This document shows, in pieces, positions 37,039-47,904 of a DNA stretch of 64,000 nucleotides; within the stretch, counting starts at the first letter, position 1, and each line of letters begins with the position of its first letter. Where the stretch lies: the NCBI GenBank assembly GCA_008330645.1, contig VLTN01000018.1:186001-250000 (forward strand), read 5' to 3'. The position numbers and the translations under genes are program-made. This DNA comes from Cafeteria roenbergensis (taxonomy: Eukaryota; Sar; Bigyra; Bicosoecida; Cafeteriaceae). The notes under the pieces were generated by a model, which had not been told where the DNA came from, ran no database searches, and worked only from the letters and a program-made list of their open reading frames with translations.

Positions 37039-40000
37039 ATGGCGGCGCCAGAGCCGCCAGGGCTGCACCCGCTCCTTCGGGCCGCACGTGACGGCGATGT
37101 AGACGCCCTGAACAGGGCAACCACCGAAGCGCTCCGCGCCGCTCGAGACAAGGTGAGAGCAAGCAGCGGCGCCCCCGCCGCGGCCTGGCACCACGGGACG
37201 ACGCTTGCCACCACACGCCCTTTGCTGGCGGTGGCGCCTCCCTTCGAGGCAGCGAGCGGGCCGCGCTCGTGCGAGCCTGGCTGCGCGAGCCTGGGGGAGG
37301 CACTGCCGCTGCCCTTGGCTGGTCCTCGCTGCTCGATGCCCGCCCCACCTCCCCGCCCCTCGAACCCCGCCCCAGCGATGGATCGGCTTGTCGTTGTCCT
37401 CGTTGGCTTTGCTCTGTCTTGCGTGTGCAGGAGTCTCGCGGGGCCATTCACCATGCAGCGCTCGGCAAGCAGCTGGCGGCCCTGGAGTGCTTGCTTGACA
37501 GGGGCTTGGACCCGAACGACAAGACATCCAAGGGCCTGTCGCCGGTGCACCTGGCGGTGCACGCCGGCAGTCTCGAGTGCATTCAGCTGCTGGCAAAGCG
37601 AGGAGCAACTGTGGCGACCCCCGACAAGGTGAGTTGGTGCGCGCGGCGCTCAGTGCGCCCAGGATTGCCAGGTCGCTCCCGCCGCCCACGCGAACGGGCT
37701 TGGGGCCGCCGCGGTGCTTGCGCCTGCCAAGCCAAGCGCCTGCTCCCTTGCTGACCTGTCGGCTTGCCTCGCGGCGCAGTCCGGTCGGTCGCCGCTGACC
37801 GTGGCGGTGATGGGAGGCAAGGTGGACCTGGCCGAGCATCTCTTTGCCGTTCACAAGCTGCTCCCCGTGGACCGCAACAGCGACGGCATGGACGCGCTTC
37901 ACTTTGCGTGCCTTGGAGGGCACATCAGCGCCTGCCGCTGGTGCGTCGAGCGAGGCTGCAGCCCTCGCCAGCAGACCGCCGCAGGGTGGGCGCCGCTGCA
38001 CTACGCGGCCGTGAGGGGGCACATGGAGGTGGTCATGTGGCTTCTGGGCGAGCAGGGAGTGCCCCACTCCCCCGCGGACGAGACAGGCGTCACGCCGCTG
38101 CACCTGGCCGCCACCGGGCCCTCGGAGGTGGTGCTCGTGACGCTGCTCAAGGCAGGCGCCGACCCGAACAGGAAGGATGCCCGGGGCCACACGCCGCTAT
38201 CCCTCGCGTCGGCCCGCCCCGCGGCCTCGCGGGGGTCCGTCGCGGGGACCGCGGCCTCGGCCACTGCCCTCATGAGGGAGGCCACGTCTCCCCCGCAGGC
38301 GCCCCCCCGCCCCACCATCTTCCTCGTCCGCCCCGGCGCCATCGCCGCGCGCTTCGAGGGCCCCATGCCTGGCCCCGCCTCTCCTCCCGTGGAGTCCCTC
38401 CAGGTGCAGCGGGCGGTGCGGGGCGTCCTCGGGCTCGGCTCATTCGTCGACGTCGACGAGGGCGCGCTCGATCCGGCCTCCACCTCGGCGGACCTCGGGT
38501 TTCTCAAGCCCGACGCGGTGGTGAGCGCGCGCGTCCGAGCCAAGAACCGGAACGGGTGGGGCGCCTGGAGCCCTCTCGCCGAGGAGACGTCCATCGCCGC
38601 GCTCAGTCTCGCCGCGGCAGCCGAGAGGGACGCCGCCCAGGCAGGCACCGGCGCCGACGGCGCCACTGCGCCCGCCGGTGCAGGCGGGGCAGCAGCTGCC
38701 GGAGCAGCTGCTGGCAACGGGGAGGGAGGCGGCGGCACGTCCCGGGAGCCTGCCGCCGCCAGCGGAGCCGCTGAGGCGGCAGGCACAGCGGGCAACGGCT
38801 CCGCCGCGGCAGAGGCGGCCCCAGTCACGCTCGACCGTGTCACCGCCATGGCGGCCCTGAGCGGCGACATTGACGCGCTCGTCGACGCCCGCAGGCGCGG
38901 GGTGGACCTGCTTCGGGCGGTGTGGGCCGGGAGCTCCGACCTCCCTGCCGCTGGCTCTGCCGGCGACGAGGCGACGGAGGCGCTGATCAAAGAGGCCGCG
39001 CTGGGGCGGACGGCTCTGCACCTGGCTGTCGGGGCCGGCAGAGCCGAGGCGGTGCAGTGGCTGGCCAGGCTTGCGCCGGAGGCCGGAGACGTGGCCGCTG
39101 GCGGGGGCAGCGCCGTTGACCTGCGCGATGCCAAGGGCGCCACCGCCTTTCTCCTCGCGGTGGTCAACGGCGACCTGGCATGTGCCCGGGTGCTTGCGGC
39201 TGCCGGCGCGTCCATCGACACGAGCGACCTCAAGGGCTTCTCGGCGCTTCATTACGCCGCCCACAAGAACCACGCCCGCGTCTTCTGCTGGCTGCTGGAG
39301 GCCGGAGCGGACCCGGACGCCAGGACCCGCTCGGGCAAGCCCGTGGAGGCCGTTGCAGCGGCCCTCCGGGCCGGCGCAGCCATGCTCTCGTCCGCGCGCG
39401 CGCCCCCGCCTGCGCCTCCGCCCGCCGTGTTCCTGGCGGCGTCCAGGCACGCCATCGCCGTGGAGCTGCCCGCCTTGCGTCTGGCCCCCGGCTGCCCGCG
39501 CCCTGTGGAGCTCGAGGTGTCCTACGGGCCCAAGTTCGCCATCCTCACCAGCGCCGCGACAGTCAGGGTGCCCTACGAGGCGCCAGCGCGCGGCGCCGAT
39601 CCGTCCTCCTCCTCCACCATGCGGCACGTCCTGTCCGGCCTCTCGCCCGACACCGTCTACAGCATCCGCACGCGCGCCCGCAGCGTTCGCGGCTGGGGCG
39701 GCTGGTCCTCCCGCTCCCTCGAGGTGACCACGAGGCCAGCCTCGGACAGGCGGGGCATCCCGGCGGGGCTGGTGCGGGGACGAGGCATGCCTGGGGACGA
39801 CGGGTCCCGCACCGAACAGTCCTCCGAGCCCGACCACGACGGCGCCTATGGCACCGGCTCAGGCACCCCGCAGGGGGCTGGAGCAGGAGCAGGAGCCGGC
39901 GGCGGCGGCGGCGGCGGCGACGCCGACTCCGTTGCGGACGGCCGGCCCTCCCCGTCGCTCGGCGCGGCCACGGGGCCTGCCACGCCGCGGAGCATGAGCG

Positions 40001-42582
40001 GCAACGCGGCCAGGTTCGGGCTCACGCCCTCGGACTCGCCCGCCGTCCACACGCCTGCCGCAGCCGGCGTCCGGCACGGAGGCGTTGCGGGGGACTCACC
40101 CCCCATCGCGACCGCAGCGGAGCTCGTCTCCCCGACCGCCGAGGACGCGGCTCCGGCCGCCGGGAGGCCGTCGCTCGCCGCCCGCGCGGAGGCCGCCGTG
40201 GCCGCGGACGCAAGGGCTTTCTGGCGGGCCGCGGCCGGCACCATCGCAGGGCGGCTCGCGCCAGCAGGCGGTGCGCAGTCGGAAGGCACTGACGGCACGC
40301 CGCCCACTGCTTCCGGCGCCGGCGCGGCCGGCCCTGCTGACGACCCGGAGGCAGCCGCCGCTGCCGGGCTTCTGCGCGCGCTGAGGGACGCCTGGCAGCC
40401 CCGAGCCCTGCTGCGAGAGGCCGGGCCGGCCGTCCGCGCTGTCCGCCGCGCAATCCTCCGCCAGGCTGCGGCCTCCCACCGAAGCGGCCCCGCCGCTGAC
40501 GACGCCGCATCCGACGCGGATGGTGGCCCCGCTGCCTCTGACGTGGACCGCGCCGCCTGGGCGAGCCTGCTCGAGGCCTGCGGGGCGTGGTCCGGCGCGC
40601 CGGGGCTTGGCTGGGCGCTGGGCCTGCGCCCCGAGGACCTGGTGGCGCCACCAGCGGGCGCCAGCGCTCCTGACAGCGACAGCGATGACGACGCTGGCTT
40701 GGTCGCGTTTGGCGCCACTGACGCCGACGTGGCCCCGCCCCAGGCCCGCCAGGTTCAAGAGGTGGACTTTGTGAGCGGCGGCGCCTCTGCTGACGGCCAG
40801 GGCCGCCGCCACAGGCGCCGCAAGGCCCGGCTCCAGCGAGCCGCCGCGGTGCTTGCCGAGGCCGCTGGGGCAGCGGGGTCGCCTGACAAGGCATGGGTGG
40901 CCGCTGCGGCTGTGCTCTCCTCGGGTGCCACGCTCGGGAAGCGGGCGGGCGGCAAGGCCCGACGCGGCGGCGCCTCGGCGGCGGCGATGCGGGAGGGGCT
41001 GGCCGTCGACGGGGCGGGGCCGCCGCCGGAGGCTTGTGCGGTCGCGACTGCCCTAGCCTGCTGCGTCGCCGCTGGGGCCGACCCGGGACGATTCTCCGCC
41101 TCCCTCGTCGCAGCCGTGGCGGCGGCGAGCTCCGACGCCGGCTCCGACGCCCCGAAGCCGCCGACCGCCGGTCGCGCCTCCTCGCCGCCCCCCACTGCGG
41201 CCGCGGCTGGCGTCGAGGACGAGCTCGCTGCAGCGGCAGAGCAACGCTCTCTGGCGCGCTTCCTGTCGCTTCGACCCGGCGCCGCCGGTGCGCCCTGGTT
41301 GCCTCACAGCGCCGCGTTCGCAGGCAACCTGTCCGCGCTGGTGCTGCTCGACTCCGTGGCCGCGGCGTGCGGGGCCACGCCGCGACTGCTGGGCTCGGCC
41401 GACGGCTCGTCTGACGACGCGGCCTCCGACGCGGACGATGCTGGCGGGTCGGGCGCTGGCAGCGCCTCCAGGCCGGCCTCATGGGCCGCCGCCTCCGCAG
41501 ACTCCCGCGGCGCTGTGGCCCTCCACTACGCGGCCCTGGGCGGAAGCGCCGCGGCCGTGGCCTGCCTATGCAGGCTCGATTCCTACGCCGTCCCGGAGGA
41601 CGACCTTGGCCGGTCGCCGCTTCACTGGGCGGCAGCGGCGGGGCAGGCCGAGGCTCTGGCTGCGCTCTGCACGCAGACCTCCGTGGCCGCGTCTGCCAAG
41701 GGCTGCGCGACCCTCGACTGGTCGGCCGCCGCGGCGGCGGCCACGCGCCCCGACGACCACGGCTGCTCCCCCCTCCACATCGCCGCTGCCTCTGGCGCGC
41801 CCGCCTGCATCGTCCTCCTCCTGTCCGTCGTCGCGGCGGGGGCCAAGGACGCGGCCGCCGCGGCAGCCGCTGTCGCCGCCGCGCTCGCAGCCCAGGACGC
41901 GGCCGACCGCACCCCCCTCTCCATCGCAGCGGCCACCGGCGCCGCGCCGGTCCTGGCGACGCTCCGCGCCTGGCTGCAGCCGCCCCAGCCCCCCACCCGG
42001 CCCAAGGCGGCCCCTGCCGCGGGGGTGTCCTCGGTGGCAGCAATGCGGCTGGCCTTCCGCAGCGGGGGCCAGGATGCCGAAACGGACGCCGGCCCAGCGC
42101 GCCTCGAGTGCTTCCAGCTGCTCGCGGAGGGCACATCGGAAGCGGTCGGCGCCGCGGCGGAGGCGGCGGTCTCTGCCTCCGCCGCCATCACGGCGGGATC
42201 CCACCTCCTCCCCGTGCTTGCAATGCTGCCGTGCGAGCACGCGGTGGCGGAGGTGGACTGGCTCGACACCCACCCGGCAGCCAGCCGCCCCTCGCTCCGC
42301 CCGGGGGCAAGCACCGCCCGCCTCGCTCTCCCTGCGATCGACGGCTCTGCCGACGCCCCCCGCACGCGCGCTGGGGACGTTGAGCTGTGGCTGGAGCGTC
42401 CCGACGGCGCCTCTGGGGCGGCCGGCCCGTCGCGCCTCGCCCTCTGCGTGGAGGCCTTGGAGCCCACCGACGACGGTGCCACGCCTCGCAAGCCCGCAAA
42501 GCTGCGCGTGAGGTTGCGACTGGGGAGCTCCACTGTGGGCGAGGGCGCCTGGTCAGCCTGGTCTGAGGCCATCGTGCGCTGA
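37039..42582 (+). CDS. Large ankyrin-repeat / fibronectin-III-like protein
   Basis: Three exons, 37039..37152, 37431..37628 and 37780..42582, encode 1,704 residues. Introns are 278 and 151 nt, both phase 0, GTGAG...GCAG. Exon edges coincide with ankyrin repeats: exon 1 is LHPLLRAARDGDVDALNRA, exon 2 is GAIHHAALGKQLAALECLL and SPVHLAVHAGSLECIQLLA. Ankyrins fill about 1-265, return at 460-630 (GRTALHLAVGAG, GFSALHYAAHKNHARVFCWL) and again at 1270-1505 (AVALHYAALGG, RSPLHWAAAAGQAEALAAL). FN3-like beta domains lie near 280-380 (VSARVRAKNRNGWGAWSPL), 645-757 (SIRTRARSVRGWGGWSSRSL) and at the very end (RLGSSTVGEGAWSAWSEAIV). Residues about 760-1270 are Ala/Gly-rich filler. No signal peptide or membrane helix is seen, so it is probably a cytosolic scaffold. 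No specific ortholog is recognised. Confidence 0.88.
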
Positions 42583-42990
42583 TCCAAACCCACTGGCAAG
42601 CCGCGGGAGGCCCGGACAGTGGGGCGATCATCCGTCACGAGTTCGCCGGCCGTCGCCCAGGAGCGAGGATTGAATGTGCTGAGACGCCTCCGAGAGCGCG
42701 GTTGGGCGATGCCGCCGTCGCGACTCGCTGTTCGGCTCGCCGACAATGTTTGCTTGAGCAGCGCTCATCGCCCTGAACGCAAGCAGTCACCCGAATGCTC
42801 ACGCAAGCACGCGCGCGTGAAAGCACGCAAGCACACTAACGCAGACGCACGAGCGCGAGTTCACCTGAGCGCTATTGTGCGCGGGCCTGTCTGCCTTGGC
42901 GAGCAGGCTTGTTGTGGTCCGCGGTTCGTCGGCGGGGCGCCGAGTTGGAACGGCCTTGGCAGAGACCGTCAGCGCTGATCGAACAGACGC
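42583..42990. other. Convergent 3' spacer between two ankyrin genes
   Basis: These 408 bp lie between facing stops. They include loosely repeated ACGCAAGCAC-like words around 42775-42865, which do not form a regular array. Overlapping small frames show no family features. It is probably 3' untranslated sequence of both genes. Confidence 0.45.
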
Positions 42991-44298
42991 TCACCGCCGG
43001 ACGGCCGACGCGGTGCCGCCTAGCGCCTCGACCTCCACGCACACAAAGCGCCTCCCCTCCGCCGCCTGAAGCTTCCGGCTGAGAGCCGAGAAGCCCTCCC
43101 CCATCGCCGCCTCCGAGGCGAGCACCCCGCGCTCGTCCGGCACAGCGGCCGCCACGCCGCTCACCGCGTCGCTCAGCAGCTTGCAGCTCTCCTCGCACCC
43201 TCGCTCCGCTGCCCAGTGCAGGGGCGTGCGGCCGCTGCCCTTGCCGAACACCTGGCGGTGCCACGTGTATGTCACGCACAGAGGGTCCGCGCCGCGCTCC
43301 AGGAGCGCCGCCACGGCCTCGTACGCTCCCGACCCGGCCGCCCAGTGCAGCGGGGTGGACCCGTTTGCCGCCCTCGCGTCCACATCCGCCCCGCTGGCGA
43401 GCAGGACCGCTATGCCCTGGTCGACGTCGCCTCGCTCCTCGCCCGCGGGCCCCGCGACCAGCACGTGAAGGGCTGTCGCACCAGAGTCGGGGTGGGCCTC
43501 CGCCACCGCGGGGACGAAGCCCCCGGCTCCGGAAGGCGGCGCAGCCTCGAGAGGGGCGCCGCTCTGCCCGGCTCTGCCGAGCAGCTCCCTCAGCTGCTGG
43601 ATGTCGCCCGCCGACGCCGCGGCGTGAAGCGCCTCGGCTGCAGGGGATAGCTTTGGAGGTGGCCGACGCGGGGCGGACGCTGAAGACCTCGCGGAGTCGA
43701 GCAAGGGCATTCCGCGCCCCGGGAGCGAGGGCACCGACTCGGCGCGCGCGGGCGCTGCCACGTCACCGGCCGAGTGACCCCGCCCGACCACAGCGAACAA
43801 GGACGTGGCAGCAACCAAGGACGCCTTGTCAATGGCAGAAATGGCCGCGATGGCGTCACTGGCGTGGGATGGATGCGCGTGATCGACAGGGGCAGCTTGC
43901 GCTTCCGCGGCGATGCTGGCGGCGGCCTGGCCAGCGATTCCCCGCGAACCCGTGGCCGCTGAGAGGAGGACGTGCGCGTCCTCCTCGGCGATGAGAACGG
44001 TGGTCCTGCCGCCCACGGGCAAGTCGCGCACCACGTCAGCAAGCTGAACCACGCCCGGCTGTCGCTTTGCTCCCACCACCGGAAACGCGGGGGCTCGCCT
44101 CAGCCACGACGTCGAGGCGCTCTCCGATCCAGCGGGAGCACCCGAGCTTGCCACCAGGGCGCCCGCGGCCTGCGGCCGGGCCTCGCTGGCCTGGGCCGCC
44201 GCCTCGGCTCCGGTCAGAACGCGCAGCCGCACGCTCGTCGAAATCGCAACGTCGATCACGGCCGCCGCCGAGCGCCGCGCCGCCTGCGAAGGGCGCAT
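42991..44298 (-). CDS. Ankyrin-repeat protein, 435 residues
   Basis: An intron-less frame starts at the ATG at 44298. The N-terminal half is Ala/Ser-rich with little recognisable structure (RPSQAARRSAAAVIDVAIST, then GRTTVLIAEEDAHVLLSAAT). From about 215 the ankyrin repeats begin: AAEALHAAASAGDIQQLREL, GATALHVLVAGPAGEE with a long loop, IAVLLASGADVDARAANG, STPLHWAAGSGAYEAVAALL and RTPLHWAAERGCEESCKLL. A conserved-looking end follows (RRFVCVEVEALGGT). It is probably a cytosolic protein-protein adaptor; no ortholog is recognised. It converges on the ankyrin-FN3 gene. Confidence 0.82.
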   Translation of the reverse strand: MRPSQAARRSAAAVIDVAISTSVRLRVLTGAEAAAQASEARPQAAGALVASSGAPAGSESASTSWLRRAPAFPVVGAKRQPGVVQLADVVRDLPVGGRTTVLIAEEDAHVLLSAATGSRGIAGQAAASIAAEAQAAPVDHAHPSHASDAIAAISAIDKASLVAATSLFAVVGRGHSAGDVAAPARAESVPSLPGRGMPLLDSARSSASAPRRPPPKLSPAAEALHAAASAGDIQQLRELLGRAGQSGAPLEAAPPSGAGGFVPAVAEAHPDSGATALHVLVAGPAGEERGDVDQGIAVLLASGADVDARAANGSTPLHWAAGSGAYEAVAALLERGADPLCVTYTWHRQVFGKGSGRTPLHWAAERGCEESCKLLSDAVSGVAAAVPDERGVLASEAAMGEGFSALSRKLQAAEGRRFVCVEVEALGGTASAVRR

Positions 44299-44560
44299 TC
44301 CGACGCCTGAGTGCGCTGAGCGAGCGCCGGTTCAGTCAAGAGTGTGTGCGGAGCTGCGCGAAAAAAGCAAGCTGCGCGGAGGCTCTGCATGCGATGCCAT
44401 TCTCAAAGCAGCACACACTGCGCGGCCACCGCAACCTAAAGGGCCGGAGCAACACGTCGAGCCTCACCGAGCGGCCGCGCGATTTGCTGAGCCGTGGCAA
44501 CACAGCATTGCCTCGCTCGCTGCGCGGCTCTCTGCGCGAGGCAGGGTTGCTCCTCCGGCG
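44299..44560. other. Intergenic spacer
   Basis: These 262 bp hold the promoter of the 435-residue ankyrin gene (minus strand) and the 3' end of the next minus-strand gene. No motif or repeat stands out. Confidence 0.35.
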
Positions 44561-45920
44561 TCACTGGTGCGTACGCTCGTCCTCGACGGAGCTTGGCAGC
44601 GCCGCTGTAGGACTGCTCGGTGCGCTGTGCGCGCCCCTGAGACTGGCCCGGCGCAGCTCCGCCGTGCGCGCAGCGATGCGTCTGGCGGTGCCCCGCATAT
44701 CCAGAGCCACGGAGGATCGCAGCCGCCGTAGCTGCGTGTACCGGGCACGGAGGACCTCGTCGCTCTCCACCATGCGCCGCCCTTGGGGGTCCGCCGTGCG
44801 GGGCCGGACCCCGCTGCTTGCGCGGCCCGCCCCTCGGCCGGCGCCCAAGCTCCACCCCCGCCGCTCCCCCGCCCCCGCTGTCCCTGCGGCGCCGCCTCCG
44901 ACAGGGTTCTGTGGCGACGACGGCTCTGCTGCTCGACGGCGAGCCGCCGCGGCGGTCTGCGGCCGGACCCTCGGCGCGCCGGCGGCGGGTGCCACCTCGT
45001 CCAGCGCTGCCCTGCCCACCTGGGCGGCTGTCAGCGGAGCGACGTAGGAGCGGACAAGGCCCTTCCTGCGAGGAGGGCTCGTCGAGGCCAGCGGCTCCAG
45101 CCTGTGGCGGCCCTCCCCGGGGACTGCGGCGGACGAGCGGACTGGCCGCGGCGCCGCCCCTGCTCCTGCCCCGCCCTCGCGTGCCTCCACCCGGGCGGGG
45201 CAGGAAGGCGACCCGCCCTCTGACGCGTGACCCTGCCTCGCGCTGGCCGCTGCCCGTGGGCCCGGGGTGCGGTCCCGGCGGGGCGACACCCTGGGCCGGC
45301 TGTCGCTCGGGCCGCTGCTCGGCGATGGCGACGCCAGAATGGGCGACGGCGGGCGAAAGCCCGGGCTGGGCGTGTGCGACGACTGTGTCATGCATTCCCC
45401 GGATGCACGCGGCGCGCAAGGAAGCCCGCCGTCGCGCGAGATGGCAGAGGGCTCGACCGAGTCCAACTGGATGGAGTCGCCCTCGTCGCAACCGCCGTCC
45501 CATCCACCAAGCACGCTCGCCGACGCCATGTCGGCATCGCCTGCCGCGGGGGGTGCCGTGGGCCGCGGCTGGCTGCGCAGCGCGCCTCTCGAGGCGGAAA
45601 CGTGCAGCTCGAGCCTTTGCCTCACGCGGCTCGGGGTGCACGGCCGCATGCGCCACCGCCGCAGCCGATACCGGGGCGGCCGACTCGCAGCGGGCGCGCG
45701 AACACGGGGCTTCTGCAATCGGCGATTGAACCGGGGCCCAGTGGTCGTCCGCAAGCGGGGTCCGAGCAGCAACTGCCCCGAGCAGAGCCGCGCCAGCCTC
45801 GAGCGTGGATGGTAATGACGTAGCCAACGCCGGACTGCGAAACGGTGCTCCAACGCTGCCGTCGGGGCTCAAGCGTCGGCTTGGGTGGTGATTGCGTGGC
45901 TCTGGCCACCGCGAGGGCAT
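44561..45920 (-). CDS. Unknown protein, two exons
   Basis: The model complement(44561..45540, 45626..45920) encodes 424 residues from MPSRWPEPRNHHPSRRL. The join is inferred: two adjacent frames have coding-like composition, and an 85-nt intron (GTGAGG donor, C-run then GGCAG acceptor) links them in phase. Without it, a shorter product could start at the ATG at 45529 (MASASVLGGW, 322 residues). The middle is Ser/Pro/Arg-rich and probably disordered, with RPQTA and RPRTA repeats. The last 70 residues (SDEVLRARYTQLRRLRSSVA, MRGTARRIAARTAELRRASL) look helical and amphipathic. I do not recognise any domain. Confidence 0.5.
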
Positions 45921-46119
45921 TTGAGACTCGGAGTTGGCGGCCGGCGCACAGGACACAGGAACGAACACATGCGACGCAAAGAGGCAAGCAAAGCAGCGAC
46001 ACGCAGGGCCCCAGTATGTCAGTTGTGCTACGCAAAAGACGAGGGAGGGGGGGGGGGACGGGGGGGCGGCGGAGTGGGAGGGGCCAAGGGGGGCCAAGGC
46101 GAAAGCAGGAGCCGTCGGG
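45921..46119. other. Spacer with an 11-G run
   Basis: These 199 bp hold the 5' region of the unknown gene and the 3' end of the Nudix gene, both on the minus strand. G-runs at 46047-46057 and nearby read as pyrimidine tracts on the minus strand. Confidence 0.35.
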
Positions 46120-47328
46120 TCACTCATCTGCGGCCGCCGCGGCTGCTGCCGCCGCCCGCTCCGCACGGCGCTTCCCCAGACCAATTCCAAACGCGCAGCC
46201 CACCGCCCCCACGGCGGCGAGCGTGAAGACGCGGCCGATGAGCGAGCCGGCGCCAGCCGCCCGGCTGCGCCCTGCGCGCATGAGCCGCTGCGCATCCGAG
46301 GTGCCCTCCAGCACCCCCGTGGTAGCCGCGGTGAGCCAGCGAGGGGCGGTGTTCATGGCAGCTGCCGTGGGCTGCATGTGGTGCGCTTCCGGCAGGAGCA
46401 TTCCGAGCGTGGCGGTGGGCTTCGCCGCCGCTGCCGGGTCTGTCGCGAGCTTCGCCGCCCGGGGCTGCGCGAGCAGGATGTTGGTGAGGCGCTGCGGCGC
46501 CCCTAGACCGGTGTCGACCACGGACGGGATGTAGAGCGTGACGGGGCCAGAGGAAGAAGGCACCCCGGTGGCGATGCCGATTCCCGCCCCCTCCGTCTGG
46601 TCGGACTCCAGGCCTGGAGGGCGGATCACGCCCGCCAGCGCGGCGGCACGGGCCACGGCCGGCCAGCCCTCCCACACCTGGTCCTTGAATTCCGCGGCGG
46701 TGTACCGGTCCGGGCCGACCCACTTGGCCGCCGAGAGCTCGTCGGTGTCGATCTTGGGCTTGAGCGCAGCGTCCGAGTAGTCACAGGGGCGCATGAGGAA
46801 GAAGAACTGCAGGCCGGTGCTCCAGTACGGTACGTCGCCGCGCGGGGACTCGCGAAGCATCAGCAGCGACGTCACCTCGGCGGCAATTCCGGTCTCCTCA
46901 AACACCTCCCGCGAGGCGCACTCGGCCGCGGTCTCTCCGGGGTCCACAAAGCCCGCGGGGAGGGTCCACTTGGCGGGCTCCTTCGCGTACGACTGCTTGA
47001 CAAACAAGACGCGGTTCTGGGCGTCGACCACGACTCCGGCCGCGGAAGTTGCGGTAAATGGCCCAGTGAACATCTTGTCCGGCCCCTCCTGGGTCCACAG
47101 CCGCATCACCACCTCCGTGCCCTTGACGCTGAACACGCGGAAGCCGAGCTGCAGGGCCTTGGGGATGAGAGCCGCCTGGGAGGCTGGCCCGCTCAGGAAC
47201 AGGAGGGCGCCCCTGTCGGCCTTTTCGGCGGCGCCGGCGAGAGCGTCCGCCGCACTGCTCAGGTCGGCGCCCCGCTCCACATGAATGTCCAGATCCCCAA
47301 ACTGGTTCTTTTCGACGGTCAATGGCAT
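46120..47328 (-). CDS. Nudix hydrolase (NUDT6-type) with C-terminal membrane anchor
   Basis: This encodes 402 residues from the ATG at 47328. The Nudix box reads GFVDPGETAAECASREVFEETGI, matching GX5EX7REUXEEXGU in full (positions 46883-46951), so hydrolysis of a nucleoside diphosphate linked to another moiety is expected. The N-terminal part (VFSVKGTEVVMRLWT, then GPFTATSAAGVVVD) resembles the pre-Nudix region of NUDT6 and plant NUDT2/7/8, which act on NADH, ADP-ribose or CoA derivatives. After residue 250 comes an extension without family match, and near the end one hydrophobic helix (RVFTLAAVGAVGCAFGIGLG) flanked by basic residues, then a short Ala tail. That layout suggests a tail-anchored protein of a mitochondrial, peroxisomal or ER membrane. 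The anchor is inferred. Confidence 0.88.
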   Translation of the reverse strand: MPLTVEKNQFGDLDIHVERGADLSSAADALAGAAEKADRGALLFLSGPASQAALIPKALQLGFRVFSVKGTEVVMRLWTQEGPDKMFTGPFTATSAAGVVVDAQNRVLFVKQSYAKEPAKWTLPAGFVDPGETAAECASREVFEETGIAAEVTSLLMLRESPRGDVPYWSTGLQFFFLMRPCDYSDAALKPKIDTDELSAAKWVGPDRYTAAEFKDQVWEGWPAVARAAALAGVIRPPGLESDQTEGAGIGIATGVPSSSGPVTLYIPSVVDTGLGAPQRLTNILLAQPRAAKLATDPAAAAKPTATLGMLLPEAHHMQPTAAAMNTAPRWLTAATTGVLEGTSDAQRLMRAGRSRAAGAGSLIGRVFTLAAVGAVGCAFGIGLGKRRAERAAAAAAAAADE

Positions 47329-47904
47329 TCCCCTCCCGGCCGGCGCGCAGGCGCGATGTGCCCCGCCAGGCGCCGGCGGTCAGCGCGACTTTGGTGCCGC
47401 CGCTCTGCCGTCGTGGGTCAGCGCCGACGACGGGGCCGGCTTTGGCCCAGCGCACAGCGATGCCTCTCAGAAGCGGACCGCAAAAGCCGAGCCTGGCGCA
47501 TCCCTCGTGTCGTCGAGCCGGCGCACGGTCGGAATCGGATTGGAGAGCGCTGCTCGCTGCCCCGGAGGCGCGGGCCTGCTGCACAGCGTGGCTGAGCGCT
47601 GTTTCGCAAACCGGCGGAGGTGTTTCTGCCTGCGCGCGCCCCAACTGTGCGCCGGCGTCCGCTTGGCGTGGGAACGAGGCGCGTCCGAGTGGCTGTGCTC
47701 CGTGGGCGCCAGCTGCATTGCGCTGGCGGCTGAGGGGGACAGATTGCCTTGGCGAAACGCTGGAGTCCGCGCGTCGCCGGCACGGGCCATCAGAGTCGCC
47801 TGAGAACAGGGCGCCCCGCCTCATGCCGCCCTGCAAGTGCCTCTGTGCCGATGCGTGCCGTGGGGCGCTGACATTTCGACGCCCGCCTGCGGTCGGAGCT
47901 GCAT
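47329..47904. other. Spacer upstream of the Nudix gene
   Basis: These 576 bp separate the Nudix start from the stop of the next minus-strand gene. A CCAAT box on the minus strand near 47537-47542 lies about 210 bp upstream of the Nudix ATG. Plus-strand open frames (for example 47285-47803) have no domain and biased composition. I see no gene. Confidence 0.4.

Noticed and set aside
40022-42136. A 704-codon antisense frame in the ankyrin-FN3 gene
   Set aside because: Arg/Pro runs are the complement of Ala/Gly codons; no domain.
36977-44351. A 14-mer (CAAGAGTGTGTGCG) near the starts of both ankyrin genes
   Set aside because: Several 14-mers are expected to repeat by chance in 64 kb, and the two copies are in opposite orientation relative to their genes.
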